Shown piece after piece: positions 16,213 to 24,932 of a stretch of 64,000 nucleotides of DNA. The stretch's first letter is position 1, and each line of letters opens with the position of its first letter. A model generated the notes under the pieces. That model worked only from the letters and a program-made list of their open reading frames with translations. It was not told where the DNA came from and did not search any database. The position numbers and the translations under genes were made by a program. The DNA comes from Pirellulales bacterium (GTDB taxonomy: Bacteria > Planctomycetota > Planctomycetia > Pirellulales > JAICIG01), in contig DATLUO010000193.1 in NCBI GenBank assembly GCA_035533075.1, forward strand, positions 1-64,000, in the 5' to 3' direction.

Positions 16213-17220
16213 CTACTTCAGCCAGCCGTCATCAATCACCTTGCCGTCCTGTCGGTTTCCCAGCCGCCGATGCACTTCGGGATCAATGCCGTAGCTGATC
16301 GTCCGCACTGAGCCGTCGCAAAACGCGAAATTGCAGCCGTGTGGGTGCGGGCTGCCGAAGCGGCCGAAGTCGTAGTTGCCCGCCGCGTCGTTGAGCGGCG
16401 TCCAGCCCTTTGGCGTCCAGCGGGCGATGTCAAAGTCGTCGCCCGAATACATGCTCTGGTCGTCGCCGATATCGCCGCCGCTCGAATAATCGCGAACGTT
16501 CTTTTCACCGACCAGATAAGTGTAGCTCTTACCGTCCTTGATATGCGCGAACGTGACTTCGCTCCGCAGAAAGCAAACACCGGTGAACTCGCTCTTGGGT
16601 TTGGGCCATTGGTAGTTCGGGTCGTCGCCCTGGGCCAGGGTGAGCGGTCCCTCGCCCACGTCGAGAAAGACGTCGCCTGCATTGACCGCGTAGTCGGTCT
16701 TGGCGGCCATATTTACAGGCGCCGTGTTGAACGGCGGCCAAGGCTGCGGATACAAGCCGAGCGGCCGCCGTGTAGGACAGTTGAAAAGCGAAAGCGGAAA
16801 TGAAAGCAAACGAGCCAAAGACTTCTTCTGGTCGCCCTGTGATTCGCCGGCGCCGAGGCGACGCAAATCGCCGCGCTCGAGGTAGGGGAGCGTGGCGTAG
16901 ATCCATCCGCCCGGCTGACGCAGGCCTGTGCCGCGGTCAGGGTCGCCGACCCAGAGGTAGCCCCAGCCGTTTGATGGGAGCCGGCTGAACGCTGATTCGT
17001 GGTTGAATAGCGCCAGCCCTTGCTGCCGCAGATGGTCTTGGCATTGCATCCGCCTGCCGCTCTCACGGGATGCCTGCACCGCCGGCAGCAAAAGCGACAT
17101 CAGCATGCCGATAATGGAAATCACAACAAGAACCTCCATCAGAGTAAATCCACTGCCGTGCCCGCGGACACGCCGCCGCGCAGACCCAGCACTATCAACT
17201 TCCAGGCACATTTTAAGCAT
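16213..17220 (-). CDS. DUF1559 pseudopilin-like protein
   Basis: About 335 residues. It carries a type IV prepilin-like signal G|FTLMEVLVVISIIGML, where cleavage before the Phe leaves a hydrophobic helix, then a conserved NHESAFSRLPSNGW segment and, near the C-terminus, the H-x9-DG pattern (PHPHGCNFAFCDGSVR). These are the two signatures of the DUF1559 family, which is greatly expanded in Planctomycetota and thought to form pseudopilus-like fibres or secretion components. The ATG at 17220 is preferred over a TTG at 17259 that overlaps the GT39 stop. Its 3' flank (about 16150-16212) carries an AAATCC-rich simple repeat. Confidence 0.88.
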   Translation of the reverse strand: MLKMCLEVDSAGSARRRVRGHGSGFTLMEVLVVISIIGMLMSLLLPAVQASRESGRRMQCQDHLRQQGLALFNHESAFSRLPSNGWGYLWVGDPDRGTGLRQPGGWIYATLPYLERGDLRRLGAGESQGDQKKSLARLLSFPLSLFNCPTRRPLGLYPQPWPPFNTAPVNMAAKTDYAVNAGDVFLDVGEGPLTLAQGDDPNYQWPKPKSEFTGVCFLRSEVTFAHIKDGKSYTYLVGEKNVRDYSSGGDIGDDQSMYSGDDFDIARWTPKGWTPLNDAAGNYDFGRFGSPHPHGCNFAFCDGSVRTISYGIDPEVHRRLGNRQDGKVIDDGWLK

Positions 17221-17255
17221 CCGAACCGCCTCGGCTGATTGGCAACCTTTCTGGG

Positions 17256-19130
17256 TCAAGGGAGAGTGTCTTCGCGCTCGCTTGCCCCGCCCGCCGGCAA
17301 ATCGCCCAACAGTTCTGGGAGTCCCAACCCCCTGCGCACGCGGTTTGCCTCATCCAACGTAATGTGGTAGATGTAGATAGAGTAGCCCGCGCGCGCCACC
17401 GGCTCAAAGTGCTGGAAATACGTGAAGGCGCCGTCACCGCTTGAGATACGCCCGCCGCGCCCGTCATAAAGCGGGAACTCCAAACCGCGCAAGACCGATA
17501 CACTCACGGCATACCAACCAGGCGACGGACCAAGTTCATCCTCGGGAATGAGTTTGCGGCCATCGAACGATGCGCGTAGGGGATTTGGCGCTGTAAAGTT
17601 GACCCCGGCTGCCGTTGGGTCAAACATACTGAAGCACGCTAGCCGCAGTGGGGAAGCCTCTGGGTGCAGGTCAACCCAGTCCTTCAGATACAAGATATCC
17701 TGCCCCCAGTCAATGTTGCTGTCAACGAGGTGGTTATGGCCATGAATTGGCCCGCCCGCTAGCTCGTTAAAGTACGATAGGCAGTGAGGATAGCAACAGA
17801 GGCTGCTGAGGACTGACCAGGCCAAGGCGCCACCTGCAAGCACCTTGAGCCCAGTGCCGCGGCGAATAACATCGTGCGCCGCCGCTCCGCAAAAGATGAA
17901 TGCAAAGGGAAACGCTGGCAACACATACCGCAAATGGTGATTGAACCCGGTCTGCGAGCTAACAAACACGACAATCAACAGCGGCGGTCCCAAGAGTGTT
18001 AATACGTCCAGACGCGCATGATTGCGCAACATCGAGGCGCTCGTCACCACTAGGCCGAGACCAAGAATGCCCCATGTCCCAAGAGGAACTTTGACTGCGA
18101 GTGCATAAAGGTAATAGTACCACCATCCGCGGTGCTTCCAGCGTCCGCCTAGGTAAGAGCGCAAGCCAATTTCAAAATCGCGCTTTTGGTGGTCGATTCC
18201 CAGGACGTAATTCGCTGGAAGCGGAACCGGAAGGCGGCCCACCGCGATATCGGCAAACCGATTTTGAGTGGACGGCCCCGGCGCCGCAGTGGCGTTGTGT
18301 CCGGAGAGCGCACGGCTCAGGAAGCGGTAGCTTTTTAACGGCAGCAACGTCCCTTCAAACCCATATCCAAGATTGATGACGAACAGACTTAGGGCCAACA
18401 TCATCACGAGTTGCTTCACTTCGCGTACGCCGTTCCCGGTCCTCGAGAGGCACCACCACAGCCACACTGCCGGCCAGAGAGCGTAGAGCAGGATAAACGT
18501 TGTCTTACACAGTTGCGCAAGACCAAGCGTAAGCCCGGCAGCGTAGGCACCCTCCCAACTGCGCGCGCGCAGCCATCGCCAAAACATGTAACACGTAAGA
18601 ACACCCAAAGCGGTCGCCCCAAGGTCTGGCGTGATCATCTGCGCATGGGCCAGTATGTTGGGCGAAAAGCACCATAGTACCACGGACATCAAGCCAGCCG
18701 CGGGCCCGTACAGGTCGCGGGCCCAACGAAAGCATATGTACGCGCCCAAACAACTAAACGGAGCGCAAGCCCACCGAGCGATGGTAAAAAACGAAAACGC
18801 ACGACTCCCATGCATCTCAATCAATCGCGCGCCACAGTTGAATTCCGGGCGGTTACCTGATAGGATGGCACGCTCCTCCCATTCGTTCCTCGTTTCCATA
18901 CAGACCACAGGCGCAGTCGCAATCAGCCGGACTAGAGGCGGATTGACACAATATAGTGTAAAGCACCCCGATCGCCAATGGCTGACACCCGCCGCCAAGT
19001 GGCCTACCTCGTCCAGCGACGGGCTGTGCTTCGTCGCCCCGTACAGAATCAACCCCAGATGTATGAACACCATGACACCGGCGGTTATTCGGACAACTCC
19101 CCCCGTAGACATTTTCATCGCCGCCCTCAT
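17256..19130 (-). CDS. GT39-family membrane glycosyltransferase, copy 3
   Basis: A 624-residue multi-helix protein with HSPSLDEVGHLAAG in the first loop, YCVNPPLVRL after it, and the C-terminal AGYSIYIYHITLDEANRVRR. It is clearly related to the copies at 3.4 and 13.1 kb but more distant, and it lacks both repeat-derived insertions: TGNGVREVKQLVMM stands where the others have the VGQAFQ-type element. It therefore serves as the ancestral reference. Its start overlaps the stop of the LolA-like gene by 4 bp, so it belongs to the same run as the C39-like, DUF1573 and Cys-rich genes and is probably translated with them. Confidence 0.85.
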   Translation of the reverse strand: MRAAMKMSTGGVVRITAGVMVFIHLGLILYGATKHSPSLDEVGHLAAGVSHWRSGCFTLYCVNPPLVRLIATAPVVCMETRNEWEERAILSGNRPEFNCGARLIEMHGSRAFSFFTIARWACAPFSCLGAYICFRWARDLYGPAAGLMSVVLWCFSPNILAHAQMITPDLGATALGVLTCYMFWRWLRARSWEGAYAAGLTLGLAQLCKTTFILLYALWPAVWLWWCLSRTGNGVREVKQLVMMLALSLFVINLGYGFEGTLLPLKSYRFLSRALSGHNATAAPGPSTQNRFADIAVGRLPVPLPANYVLGIDHQKRDFEIGLRSYLGGRWKHRGWWYYYLYALAVKVPLGTWGILGLGLVVTSASMLRNHARLDVLTLLGPPLLIVVFVSSQTGFNHHLRYVLPAFPFAFIFCGAAAHDVIRRGTGLKVLAGGALAWSVLSSLCCYPHCLSYFNELAGGPIHGHNHLVDSNIDWGQDILYLKDWVDLHPEASPLRLACFSMFDPTAAGVNFTAPNPLRASFDGRKLIPEDELGPSPGWYAVSVSVLRGLEFPLYDGRGGRISSGDGAFTYFQHFEPVARAGYSIYIYHITLDEANRVRRGLGLPELLGDLPAGGASEREDTLP

Positions 19131-20323
19131 CCTCCCCGTGTTCGGCCGCGCAAATACGCCGCAACGCCGAGGACCGCAAGGGCGACGATTGAGATCACCG
19201 CCAATGCGCCACGCGCCACTGCACTTAGACCCCGTTGATCTTTACGGGCTTCGTCCACCAAATATTTGCGGCCCTCCTTGGCGAGGTCACGAAGGGCGTC
19301 GAGGCCATCCCCTGGAACCTCATACGTCTTGTTCGTTGCCATGTCCAGAACATAGCTCCCCGCCGGCAGTGTCGCCCGGAAATCGTCGTCGGTGGCTTCG
19401 TTAATGCCAATATGCGATACCCGGAGCGATGCTTCAGCATATACCTTATTCCAATACTCTTTGGGATTATACAACTCGGCGAATGTCTCACGGTGCCAGC
19501 GCCTGGGTACCCAGAGCCCAGCCGACTCCACAAAGTCTGACAGCGTATCTCGGTACACGAGCGCCATATCCTCTGGTCCGTAGTACAGTTCCCTACGTCG
19601 GAATGCGAAGCCGATATTTGGGTCTACCCATAGCTTATCGTAGCCCTCGGCAAGCAACACGTGGCACCACGCCGAATCGACCAGTTCCAAATCGGCCTGT
19701 ACACGATAGTGGGCGTTGGCGCCGAACGGGGTGGGCCGCAGACAGTGCGGGTAGAACCAAGCGTTGTCATAGTTGGCTCGGTCGCGATCGGTTATGGCGA
19801 TGCCAAGCGCCACTTCGGCATATAATTCCCCTGCCTCGCAGGCTCGATTCTTCCCTGGCGTGAGCATTGCGATCGACCCCGGTGAGAACTCGATGCTTTG
19901 CTCGCCATCGAAGATTACGGTCGTTGGTGGCCGCTGATGGCTGCGACCGCGCGGCGCCTTAGGCGCGGTTGGTTCAATATACAGCCGTCGCCGCTCGCCA
20001 TCCATGACGAACAGCACCCGGTAGGGGTCAAGCGCAAGCGCGTCGGGCCGCTCTTTGTGTGCGGGGAGCTCTATTAACTGGCGAAACGAGACATCGTACT
20101 CGACCCGAAGGTTCTTTATTTTCCGTGCCCTCTCCGACGCCGCTCGGTATATGTCAGCCTGGGTAAATGTCGCCTTGAGTGCCGGCTCGACTGCCATCGC
20201 GTGCGGTACAGCGGCCGATATGACGAGCGCGACCCCGAAATGCGCATGAACCAGTAATCGCGTCAGATACGGCAGCGCGCCCCAGGGACGCGCCCTTCGC
20301 CGCCGGCATGCTACGAAGAACAT
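19127..20323 (-). CDS. LolA-like secreted protein with C-terminal anchor, second
   Basis: A 398-residue protein. A long basic N-terminus leads into a signal helix ending near PHAMAVEP; the middle resembles the protein at 8719-9747 (YDVSFRQLI, RVLFVMDGERRRLYIEP, IEFSPGSIAMLT); one hydrophobic helix near the C-terminus is followed by the basic tail RGRTRGG. No exact family is recognised; the beta-strand pattern suggests a LolA/LolB-like fold. It overlaps the GT39 gene by 4 bp and follows the toroid-like gene by 36 bp. That both Cys-rich operons include such a protein is the main sign of a shared function. Confidence 0.65.
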   Translation of the reverse strand: MFFVACRRRRARPWGALPYLTRLLVHAHFGVALVISAAVPHAMAVEPALKATFTQADIYRAASERARKIKNLRVEYDVSFRQLIELPAHKERPDALALDPYRVLFVMDGERRRLYIEPTAPKAPRGRSHQRPPTTVIFDGEQSIEFSPGSIAMLTPGKNRACEAGELYAEVALGIAITDRDRANYDNAWFYPHCLRPTPFGANAHYRVQADLELVDSAWCHVLLAEGYDKLWVDPNIGFAFRRRELYYGPEDMALVYRDTLSDFVESAGLWVPRRWHRETFAELYNPKEYWNKVYAEASLRVSHIGINEATDDDFRATLPAGSYVLDMATNKTYEVPGDGLDALRDLAKEGRKYLVDEARKDQRGLSAVARGALAVISIVALAVLGVAAYLRGRTRGG

Positions 20324-20359
20324 AAACGCCTCATTTGGTAGATTGATCCGAACTGTCTT

Positions 20360-21550
20360 CTACGTTTGTGATGTTGCCGTCGCCGCCGTGGAGGGCCGGA
20401 TGTGTTTGGCCCACAGATTCGGAAACCACATTCGAAGTGCGTTCAGCGCGTGCGTGTATGCGCTAAAGTGCCCTTCGAATCCTGCCGGCGATTCTTGTAG
20501 GAGAATGTCGCGCAAATAGTCGCAGCCGCGCAGCACCATGTCTGCATCTACCTTAACCTCTGGCGGCACCGCCGCAAGCCATTCTAAGGTATGTGCCGTC
20601 ACGGTCATCCCTTCTATGCGCGATGGTTCAGCGATGCATCGCGCAACGTCGTCACTCCAGCCGGCCGACCAAGCGCCCGCGGAACTCTGCGTCCGGCGCA
20701 GCACTCCCGATACCTCGTTAAGACGAGCGATCGCGCGGCGGCGTACGGCCGGACTGAGGAGTGCTGTCTGACTGTCGGCGTTCAACAACGCGGCCACGCC
20801 GAAGTTAATGTGCGTACCGTAACACGAGGCCCCCCGCGTATCAGAGGTCATCAAAAAGTCGCATACGTCATCAAACGCGAAGCGCTCGCCGAACTTGTTT
20901 TCCCAGCCGCCCACATTAGGTGCATAAAGCGCCACGGCGATCACCGCCCATACCACCTCGTCGTCCAGCGTAAAGCTCCAGAGACAATAGCGCAGTGCTT
21001 CCGATAACGCGACGTCCCGTCCGTGAACCTTGAAGGCGCTGGCGGACGGCGTCCCAAGCATAGCCAACACAGAAAGCGTTTTATGGGGGTGCGGATCCGC
21101 CGGTCGCAGATCTGTATTGTAGAGCGCACGCGGGACGACCGCGAGTTTTAGTCCCTGGTCCGTCAATTGGTGAAACGTCCCCGCGGGGAAGTGTTGCTGC
21201 ATCGAGTCGCTGTCGAAGACCATCCTAAGTACACGCCGGCCGGACCACGTAGCGCTCTCGCCGAAGCCAGCATTGCCCCAAAGCCGGAGCCCATGTATCA
21301 ACTCTGGCCACTGCGGCGACGGAGGCAACTGTAGACGCCTAATTGCTGACACGAGCGCGTCGTCATCAGTCCGCGAAAAGGCGCGTCTATTTGGAGTCAA
21401 CGCCAAAGGCACTGCTCTGAGCGCGGGCAACGCGTCCTTTCGTAACTCCGCGATAGGTGACGGCGTTCCCCAGGTTGAGAATAGGATCACGGCGGATGCC
21501 AGGGCAAGCGATAACGCGGCTACGGCACGTCGAACTGACTTTAATGGCAT
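20360..21550 (-). CDS. secreted alpha/alpha-toroid-like protein (tentative)
   Basis: About 396 residues starting at ATG 21550, preceded by GAGGATTTG. An N-terminal hydrophobic helix (residues 8-26) exports or anchors it. The rest is mostly helical with repeated features of alpha/alpha toroids: CYGTHINFGVAALLNA, then QSSAGAWSAGWSDD and MTVTAHTLEWLAAVPPE, which recall squalene-cyclase-like and related glycan- or lipid-acting folds. No catalytic aspartate-rich motif (DxDD) is seen, so terpene cyclase activity is unlikely. It is probably a periplasmic or surface protein. It lies 36 bp upstream of the LolA-like gene in the run that holds the C39-like and Cys-rich genes. Confidence 0.55.
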   Translation of the reverse strand: MPLKSVRRAVAALSLALASAVILFSTWGTPSPIAELRKDALPALRAVPLALTPNRRAFSRTDDDALVSAIRRLQLPPSPQWPELIHGLRLWGNAGFGESATWSGRRVLRMVFDSDSMQQHFPAGTFHQLTDQGLKLAVVPRALYNTDLRPADPHPHKTLSVLAMLGTPSASAFKVHGRDVALSEALRYCLWSFTLDDEVVWAVIAVALYAPNVGGWENKFGERFAFDDVCDFLMTSDTRGASCYGTHINFGVAALLNADSQTALLSPAVRRRAIARLNEVSGVLRRTQSSAGAWSAGWSDDVARCIAEPSRIEGMTVTAHTLEWLAAVPPEVKVDADMVLRGCDYLRDILLQESPAGFEGHFSAYTHALNALRMWFPNLWAKHIRPSTAATATSQT

Positions 21551-21631
21551 TGGCAAATCCTCGGGGTGCGTGAGGCTATAGGACGCGTAATTTCTGGAAG
21601 ATCCAAGGCTAGAGGACTGTGATGGGCGCTT

Positions 21632-22432
21632 TTACGGTGGCGGGCCGAGCGCATAGGCGTCCAAGCGAAGCGTATGTTCCGCGGTGCCCAAGCGATATCG
21701 AATTGCAAATTCACCTTTTCCTGGGCGCCAGTCACCCTGCGATTGCAATGGCACAGTTACCGAACGGCGGTAGTACTGGCCGTCACTAATTGGCGGATCA
21801 ACCTCTGAACGGGAGATTACTGCGGCGACCCATGGGAAAGGCGACTCCACAGAAAGTAGCTGGAGGTCTGCGTCGCGAACCACGGACATCAGATATAATC
21901 TGAGCGGCGGCGGTTGAAGCGAGTTGGAAACGCCCCGGATTACGATTGGTCCGGATATCGAGTCAAGCCCTTCGAAGAAACCGGCGAGCGTAAACTTGTG
22001 CGTTTCTGGCGCGTTGTCATCGCCCGGTGTCGCCAAGGGCGCGGCGGTTACAATGAGAAATTCTGCCACGTGGCCCGAGTGCTTGACGATCTCCGTCGAC
22101 AATCCTAGCGTGAGTGTGCCATCAGCCCATGGCTCAAGGACTTCCGGCGGAGCGAGGCGTGAATTCACGCAACCGCAAGTCGCTCGGCCGCGCGAAAGGC
22201 GAATTGGATGGTCCGTGACGTTGCGAAATCGAAACTGGTGCTCTGCCCTGATCCCGCGCGTGAGAACGCCGAAATCATTTGTCGCCGGGTCCAGTTCTTC
22301 GAGGAGGAACTTCGGCGGCGCGGAAGGTGCGAGCGATGGCCGGCCAACAAGGCTACGAAACATGTCGGAAAATAAGAACGCCCCGGCGCTAGTTGAAAGG
22401 ATAAGCGAAACAATTATGATAATGCGCGACAT
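21632..22432 (-). CDS. DUF1573 membrane-anchored protein, second
   Basis: A 266-residue protein with a hydrophobic N-terminus (MSRIIIIVSLILSTSAGAF). A DUF1573 domain follows with the familiar steps NDFGVLTRG, HQFRFRNVTD and the cysteine motif RATCGCVNSRLAPPE. A second beta domain fills the C-terminal half. It lies 23 bp after the C39-like protease gene. It is shorter than the 375-residue DUF1573 protein at 7575 and longer than the one at 23917. Location outside the cytoplasm is likely; the function of the family is unknown. Confidence 0.82.
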   Translation of the reverse strand: MSRIIIIVSLILSTSAGAFLFSDMFRSLVGRPSLAPSAPPKFLLEELDPATNDFGVLTRGIRAEHQFRFRNVTDHPIRLSRGRATCGCVNSRLAPPEVLEPWADGTLTLGLSTEIVKHSGHVAEFLIVTAAPLATPGDDNAPETHKFTLAGFFEGLDSISGPIVIRGVSNSLQPPPLRLYLMSVVRDADLQLLSVESPFPWVAAVISRSEVDPPISDGQYYRRSVTVPLQSQGDWRPGKGEFAIRYRLGTAEHTLRLDAYALGPPP

Positions 22433-22455
22433 CGGACGGACGAGAATAAAATGTG

Positions 22456-23112
22456 CTATGGGCCGCGCTTAGCGCGTCTTCGCCTACGAATAAGGAAAAG
22501 TGCAAGAAACCCAAGAACGAACGAACCGGCAAGGAACGTCAGATGCGATTGGCCGCGCGTATGCGGGACGAGAAAGTACCCGCTCGCCGCGCGCGTGAAC
22601 TCCCGGCGGTTATACTCGCCGATTGAACGTGCGTTCGAGTCATATGCTGTCACTGAGTGGCCTCCCACCCGGAGCACCACCACGTAGTGCGCGTCGGGCC
22701 AGATATCCGAAGACTCAAGATGCGCGATTGCGGGCAATGGCAGTCGATTTAGGGATGCAGGCTTGCACAACACCGCGTCAAGCGGCAGGCCGAGTGTCCG
22801 AGCCGCCGTTTTCAGGTCGAGCAGCGATGCGCCTCGGTCAGCGGCGGGGAGCATTCGCATAACCTCTTCGACCGTGTGCGGTCGATCTAGCAGAAGCAGC
22901 AAATACACCAGCGAATAAGCGCCACAAAGCTTGAAGCCTCCAGAGCGTTGGCTGGCGCTGTACTTGTCTGCCGACTTGCGCAATTTAGTTGAGAGCTCGG
23001 AGGGTGTGCCGGCGATAGGGTCCGGCACCGCAGCGATAAGATGGGGCTCAACGACCGCAATCAGAACGACGAGTACCGAGAAGACGATTGCTTTAGGCGC
23101 AACGGGAACCAT
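22456..23112 (-). CDS. membrane-bound C39-like cysteine protease
   Basis: About 218 residues, starting at ATG 23112 after CCGGAG. It has a signal or anchor helix (residues 8-30), a papain-like C39 domain and a C-terminal membrane helix followed by RRRRRAKR. The catalytic set is visible: Cys63 in KLCGAYSLVYLL, His141 in DAHYVVVLRVGG and Asp157 in AYDSNA, with the expected spacing. C39 peptidases usually remove double-glycine leaders from exported peptides and are fused to ABC exporters. Here the domain stands alone with its own anchors and faces outside the cytoplasm. A Cys-rich secreted protein is encoded 289 bp upstream and is a plausible substrate, though no clear GG leader is seen in it. 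Confidence 0.75.
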   Translation of the reverse strand: MVPVAPKAIVFSVLVVLIAVVEPHLIAAVPDPIAGTPSELSTKLRKSADKYSASQRSGGFKLCGAYSLVYLLLLLDRPHTVEEVMRMLPAADRGASLLDLKTAARTLGLPLDAVLCKPASLNRLPLPAIAHLESSDIWPDAHYVVVLRVGGHSVTAYDSNARSIGEYNRREFTRAASGYFLVPHTRGQSHLTFLAGSFVLGFLALFLIRRRRRAKRGP

Positions 23113-23146
23113 CGGCTGCACTCCGGCGACTCAGCGTCCGTACGGT

Positions 23147-23365
23147 TCATTGCTCGTCCCTTCTGGATTTGTGGCGGTGTGTCAAGCTATAGCTCGCGCA
23201 GATTCCGTCTCGCATACCAAACAGGCAGCCGGCCGACAAGCATCGAGTAATGCATAGCCCAGAAGGCGTTCGATATTGAACAGTTCCGCGCGAATACCAG
23301 ATGGCAGATGCGCGGTTATCGCCGCAATCTTCCTCGTACAGAACTCCGCAGTACCTTATAATCAC
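23147..23365 (-). CDS. possible small ORF between the Cys-rich and C39-like genes
   Basis: A 72-codon frame beginning with GTG at 23365 (MIIRYCGVLYEEDCG) and preceded by GAGGAG at fair spacing. It contains six cysteines in a short stretch and no signal peptide. It fills most of an otherwise gene-free gap in the operon. Weak start, no homology recognised and no conserved pattern: the support is positional and compositional only. Confidence 0.2.
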   Translation of the reverse strand: MIIRYCGVLYEEDCGDNRASAIWYSRGTVQYRTPSGLCITRCLSAGCLFGMRDGICASYSLTHRHKSRRDEQ

Positions 23366-23400
23366 GGCGGCGCGCTCCTCAGCCAGGCCGGACGGCGCTG

Positions 23401-23892
23401 TCAGGTTCCTCCTCCACCGCCGCCACCGGCTGCACAGTTTGAAGCTGCCGTTGCCTGGTCGTTGCCGCAGGGTGGCTGCGGCGCCTTGGTTCCGCTGCAA
23501 TTGCATCCCCAGATGAGGCCGGGTGTACAGTTAGCCTGCCCAGGCGGCGCGCAAACGGGAGGGGGGTTGACCACCGCCTGTAATAGGAGTCCGGCGTTGT
23601 AAATCGGCCGAGCCACCGTGCAGTCATAGGGGCACTGGCCGGTTCCGCACGCTCCTCCCGTCGGCGGTGGACATAGACCACTGGCAACATTGCGTGTGCA
23701 AAAATTTGCAGTCGTCCCGCTGTTGCTGATCCCGCAGCCCATATAGCTCTGCGCGCCGCTGATGCGTGCGGCATCGCTATCGCTCACAACCGAAACACCG
23801 GTCCCCGCGGACGACGCCCAAGTTAGAACAGCAAGCACCACAGCGGATAAAAGTAGCAGTGCGCCTGGCAACGCTCGCATCAACACTCTCAT
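23401..23892 (-). CDS. cysteine-rich secreted protein, 12 Cys
   Basis: A 163-residue protein with a strong ribosome site (AAAAGGAGAATACT then ATG at 23892). A signal peptide covers about residues 1-30. The mature part has 12 cysteines, an even number, in patterns such as CGTGQCPYDC and CTPGLIWGCNC, and ends in a run of seven glycines. It has the same plan as the 16-cysteine protein at 9769 (signal, Cys-rich body, very few charged residues) but little direct identity. It has no known family. Its operon supplies a C39-like protease and two DUF1573 proteins rather than the MauE-thioredoxin and ABC transporter of the first locus. It may be a surface-displayed or processed disulfide-rich peptide. 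Confidence 0.7.
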   Translation of the reverse strand: MRVLMRALPGALLLLSAVVLAVLTWASSAGTGVSVVSDSDAARISGAQSYMGCGISNSGTTANFCTRNVASGLCPPPTGGACGTGQCPYDCTVARPIYNAGLLLQAVVNPPPVCAPPGQANCTPGLIWGCNCSGTKAPQPPCGNDQATAASNCAAGGGGGGGT

Positions 23893-23916
23893 AGTATTCT
23901 CCTTTTAAGTAAAAAA

Positions 23917-24669
23917 CTACGCGGAACCGAGTAGGGCCTTCGCCAATTCGTCACACTCCAACGCATCGCGGGTGGCATTGGCGTAAATACGCAATCGAAA
24001 TATGGTCTTGTCGTCCCTGTCCAAGCCCTCCAGCTCTAAATCGAGTTCGCCCGCCGCCTCCTCACGGCGGAAATCGACCCAGATCAACATCTGCGTGCGC
24101 TCGCCCGGCGCAAGCTCGTCCGAGCAAAGCCAAGCGTGAAGGCAATCGCAACTTGGTCTGAAACGCGCGATACGCGCTCTGGCTGGCCCGCGATTAGTCA
24201 AGCATACGGTTTCGTGCGCAAATCCATTCGGCGCCACCAACCCCAAATCAACGGTCTCAGGCAATGCGATGAAACTGAGAAGACGTGACCTGCCGTCTTG
24301 TGATCGCTCGTGCGGTTCGTGCGGTGCATTTGGCTGGCGAGTTGAAGCGAGCCCCGCCGCTGACTGAGCATCAACCGCCGAAGCAATGGCGCGAGGATGC
24401 GGAGGATGTGAGGCAGGTCGTGCCCGTGTCCCAAGCTGCAAACCGTCAGCGCCCATATCTGCGATCGCTGTGTTGTGCGAAGGAATAGGGGGCTGGCTGC
24501 GCTGTTGAGATGAGGTGGCTCCAAGAGATGTGCGACCGCCTAACAGGATCGGGGCCGCGTAGTGCCACGATGCGATGCATAGAGCAATGAGAGCCACCGC
24601 AAAGGTCACCGAGCCGACAATCGATGCGCGGGCGAGGCCGACGCCCTTTAACAATTTGTCGGCAATCAT
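23917..24669 (-). CDS. DUF1573 membrane-anchored protein, third
   Basis: About 250 residues. The start at ATG 24669 follows GAAGGG, which is preferred to an upstream GTG. A membrane helix lies at about residues 15-38, then a long low-complexity linker and a C-terminal DUF1573-like domain with VDLGLVAPNGFAHETVCLTN and the cysteine motif PSCDCLHAWL. It is the first gene of the run and lies 24 bp before the 12-Cys gene. With 21632 it makes two DUF1573 proteins around the Cys-rich and C39-like pair. The gap upstream (24670-24932) holds no gene; a GCCCC/GGGGC hairpin lies near 24893-24926. Confidence 0.8.
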   Translation of the reverse strand: MIADKLLKGVGLARASIVGSVTFAVALIALCIASWHYAAPILLGGRTSLGATSSQQRSQPPIPSHNTAIADMGADGLQLGTRARPASHPPHPRAIASAVDAQSAAGLASTRQPNAPHEPHERSQDGRSRLLSFIALPETVDLGLVAPNGFAHETVCLTNRGPARARIARFRPSCDCLHAWLCSDELAPGERTQMLIWVDFRREEAAGELDLELEGLDRDDKTIFRLRIYANATRDALECDELAKALLGSA

Positions 24670-24932
24670 ATATGAACCCTTCGGACATTCATCCAATGTA
24701 CTGTCTTGCACCTGCTGATTCTCAGCTGCACTTGTCGTTCATGGCCCCGAGGCCGCGGTGCCGGAACGGCGATGGGCTCTGCCGGCTCTGCCAGCGGCCG
24801 CTTCCGTCTTTTCGACTCCTAATTCATCCGCCAAGCGAACCGTCCGTAAAGCTATGCGGTGTCGGACGCGTCAGCAAGGGGTTTCTCGGCTTTTTAATGC
24901 CCCAGTCGGCCCTAGGGCGCTCCGGGGCGCGC

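Noticed and set aside
24893-24926. GC-rich hairpin as a terminator for the winged-helix-like gene
   Set aside because: It is followed by an A-rich rather than a T-rich run on the transcribed strand, so it does not fit an intrinsic terminator.
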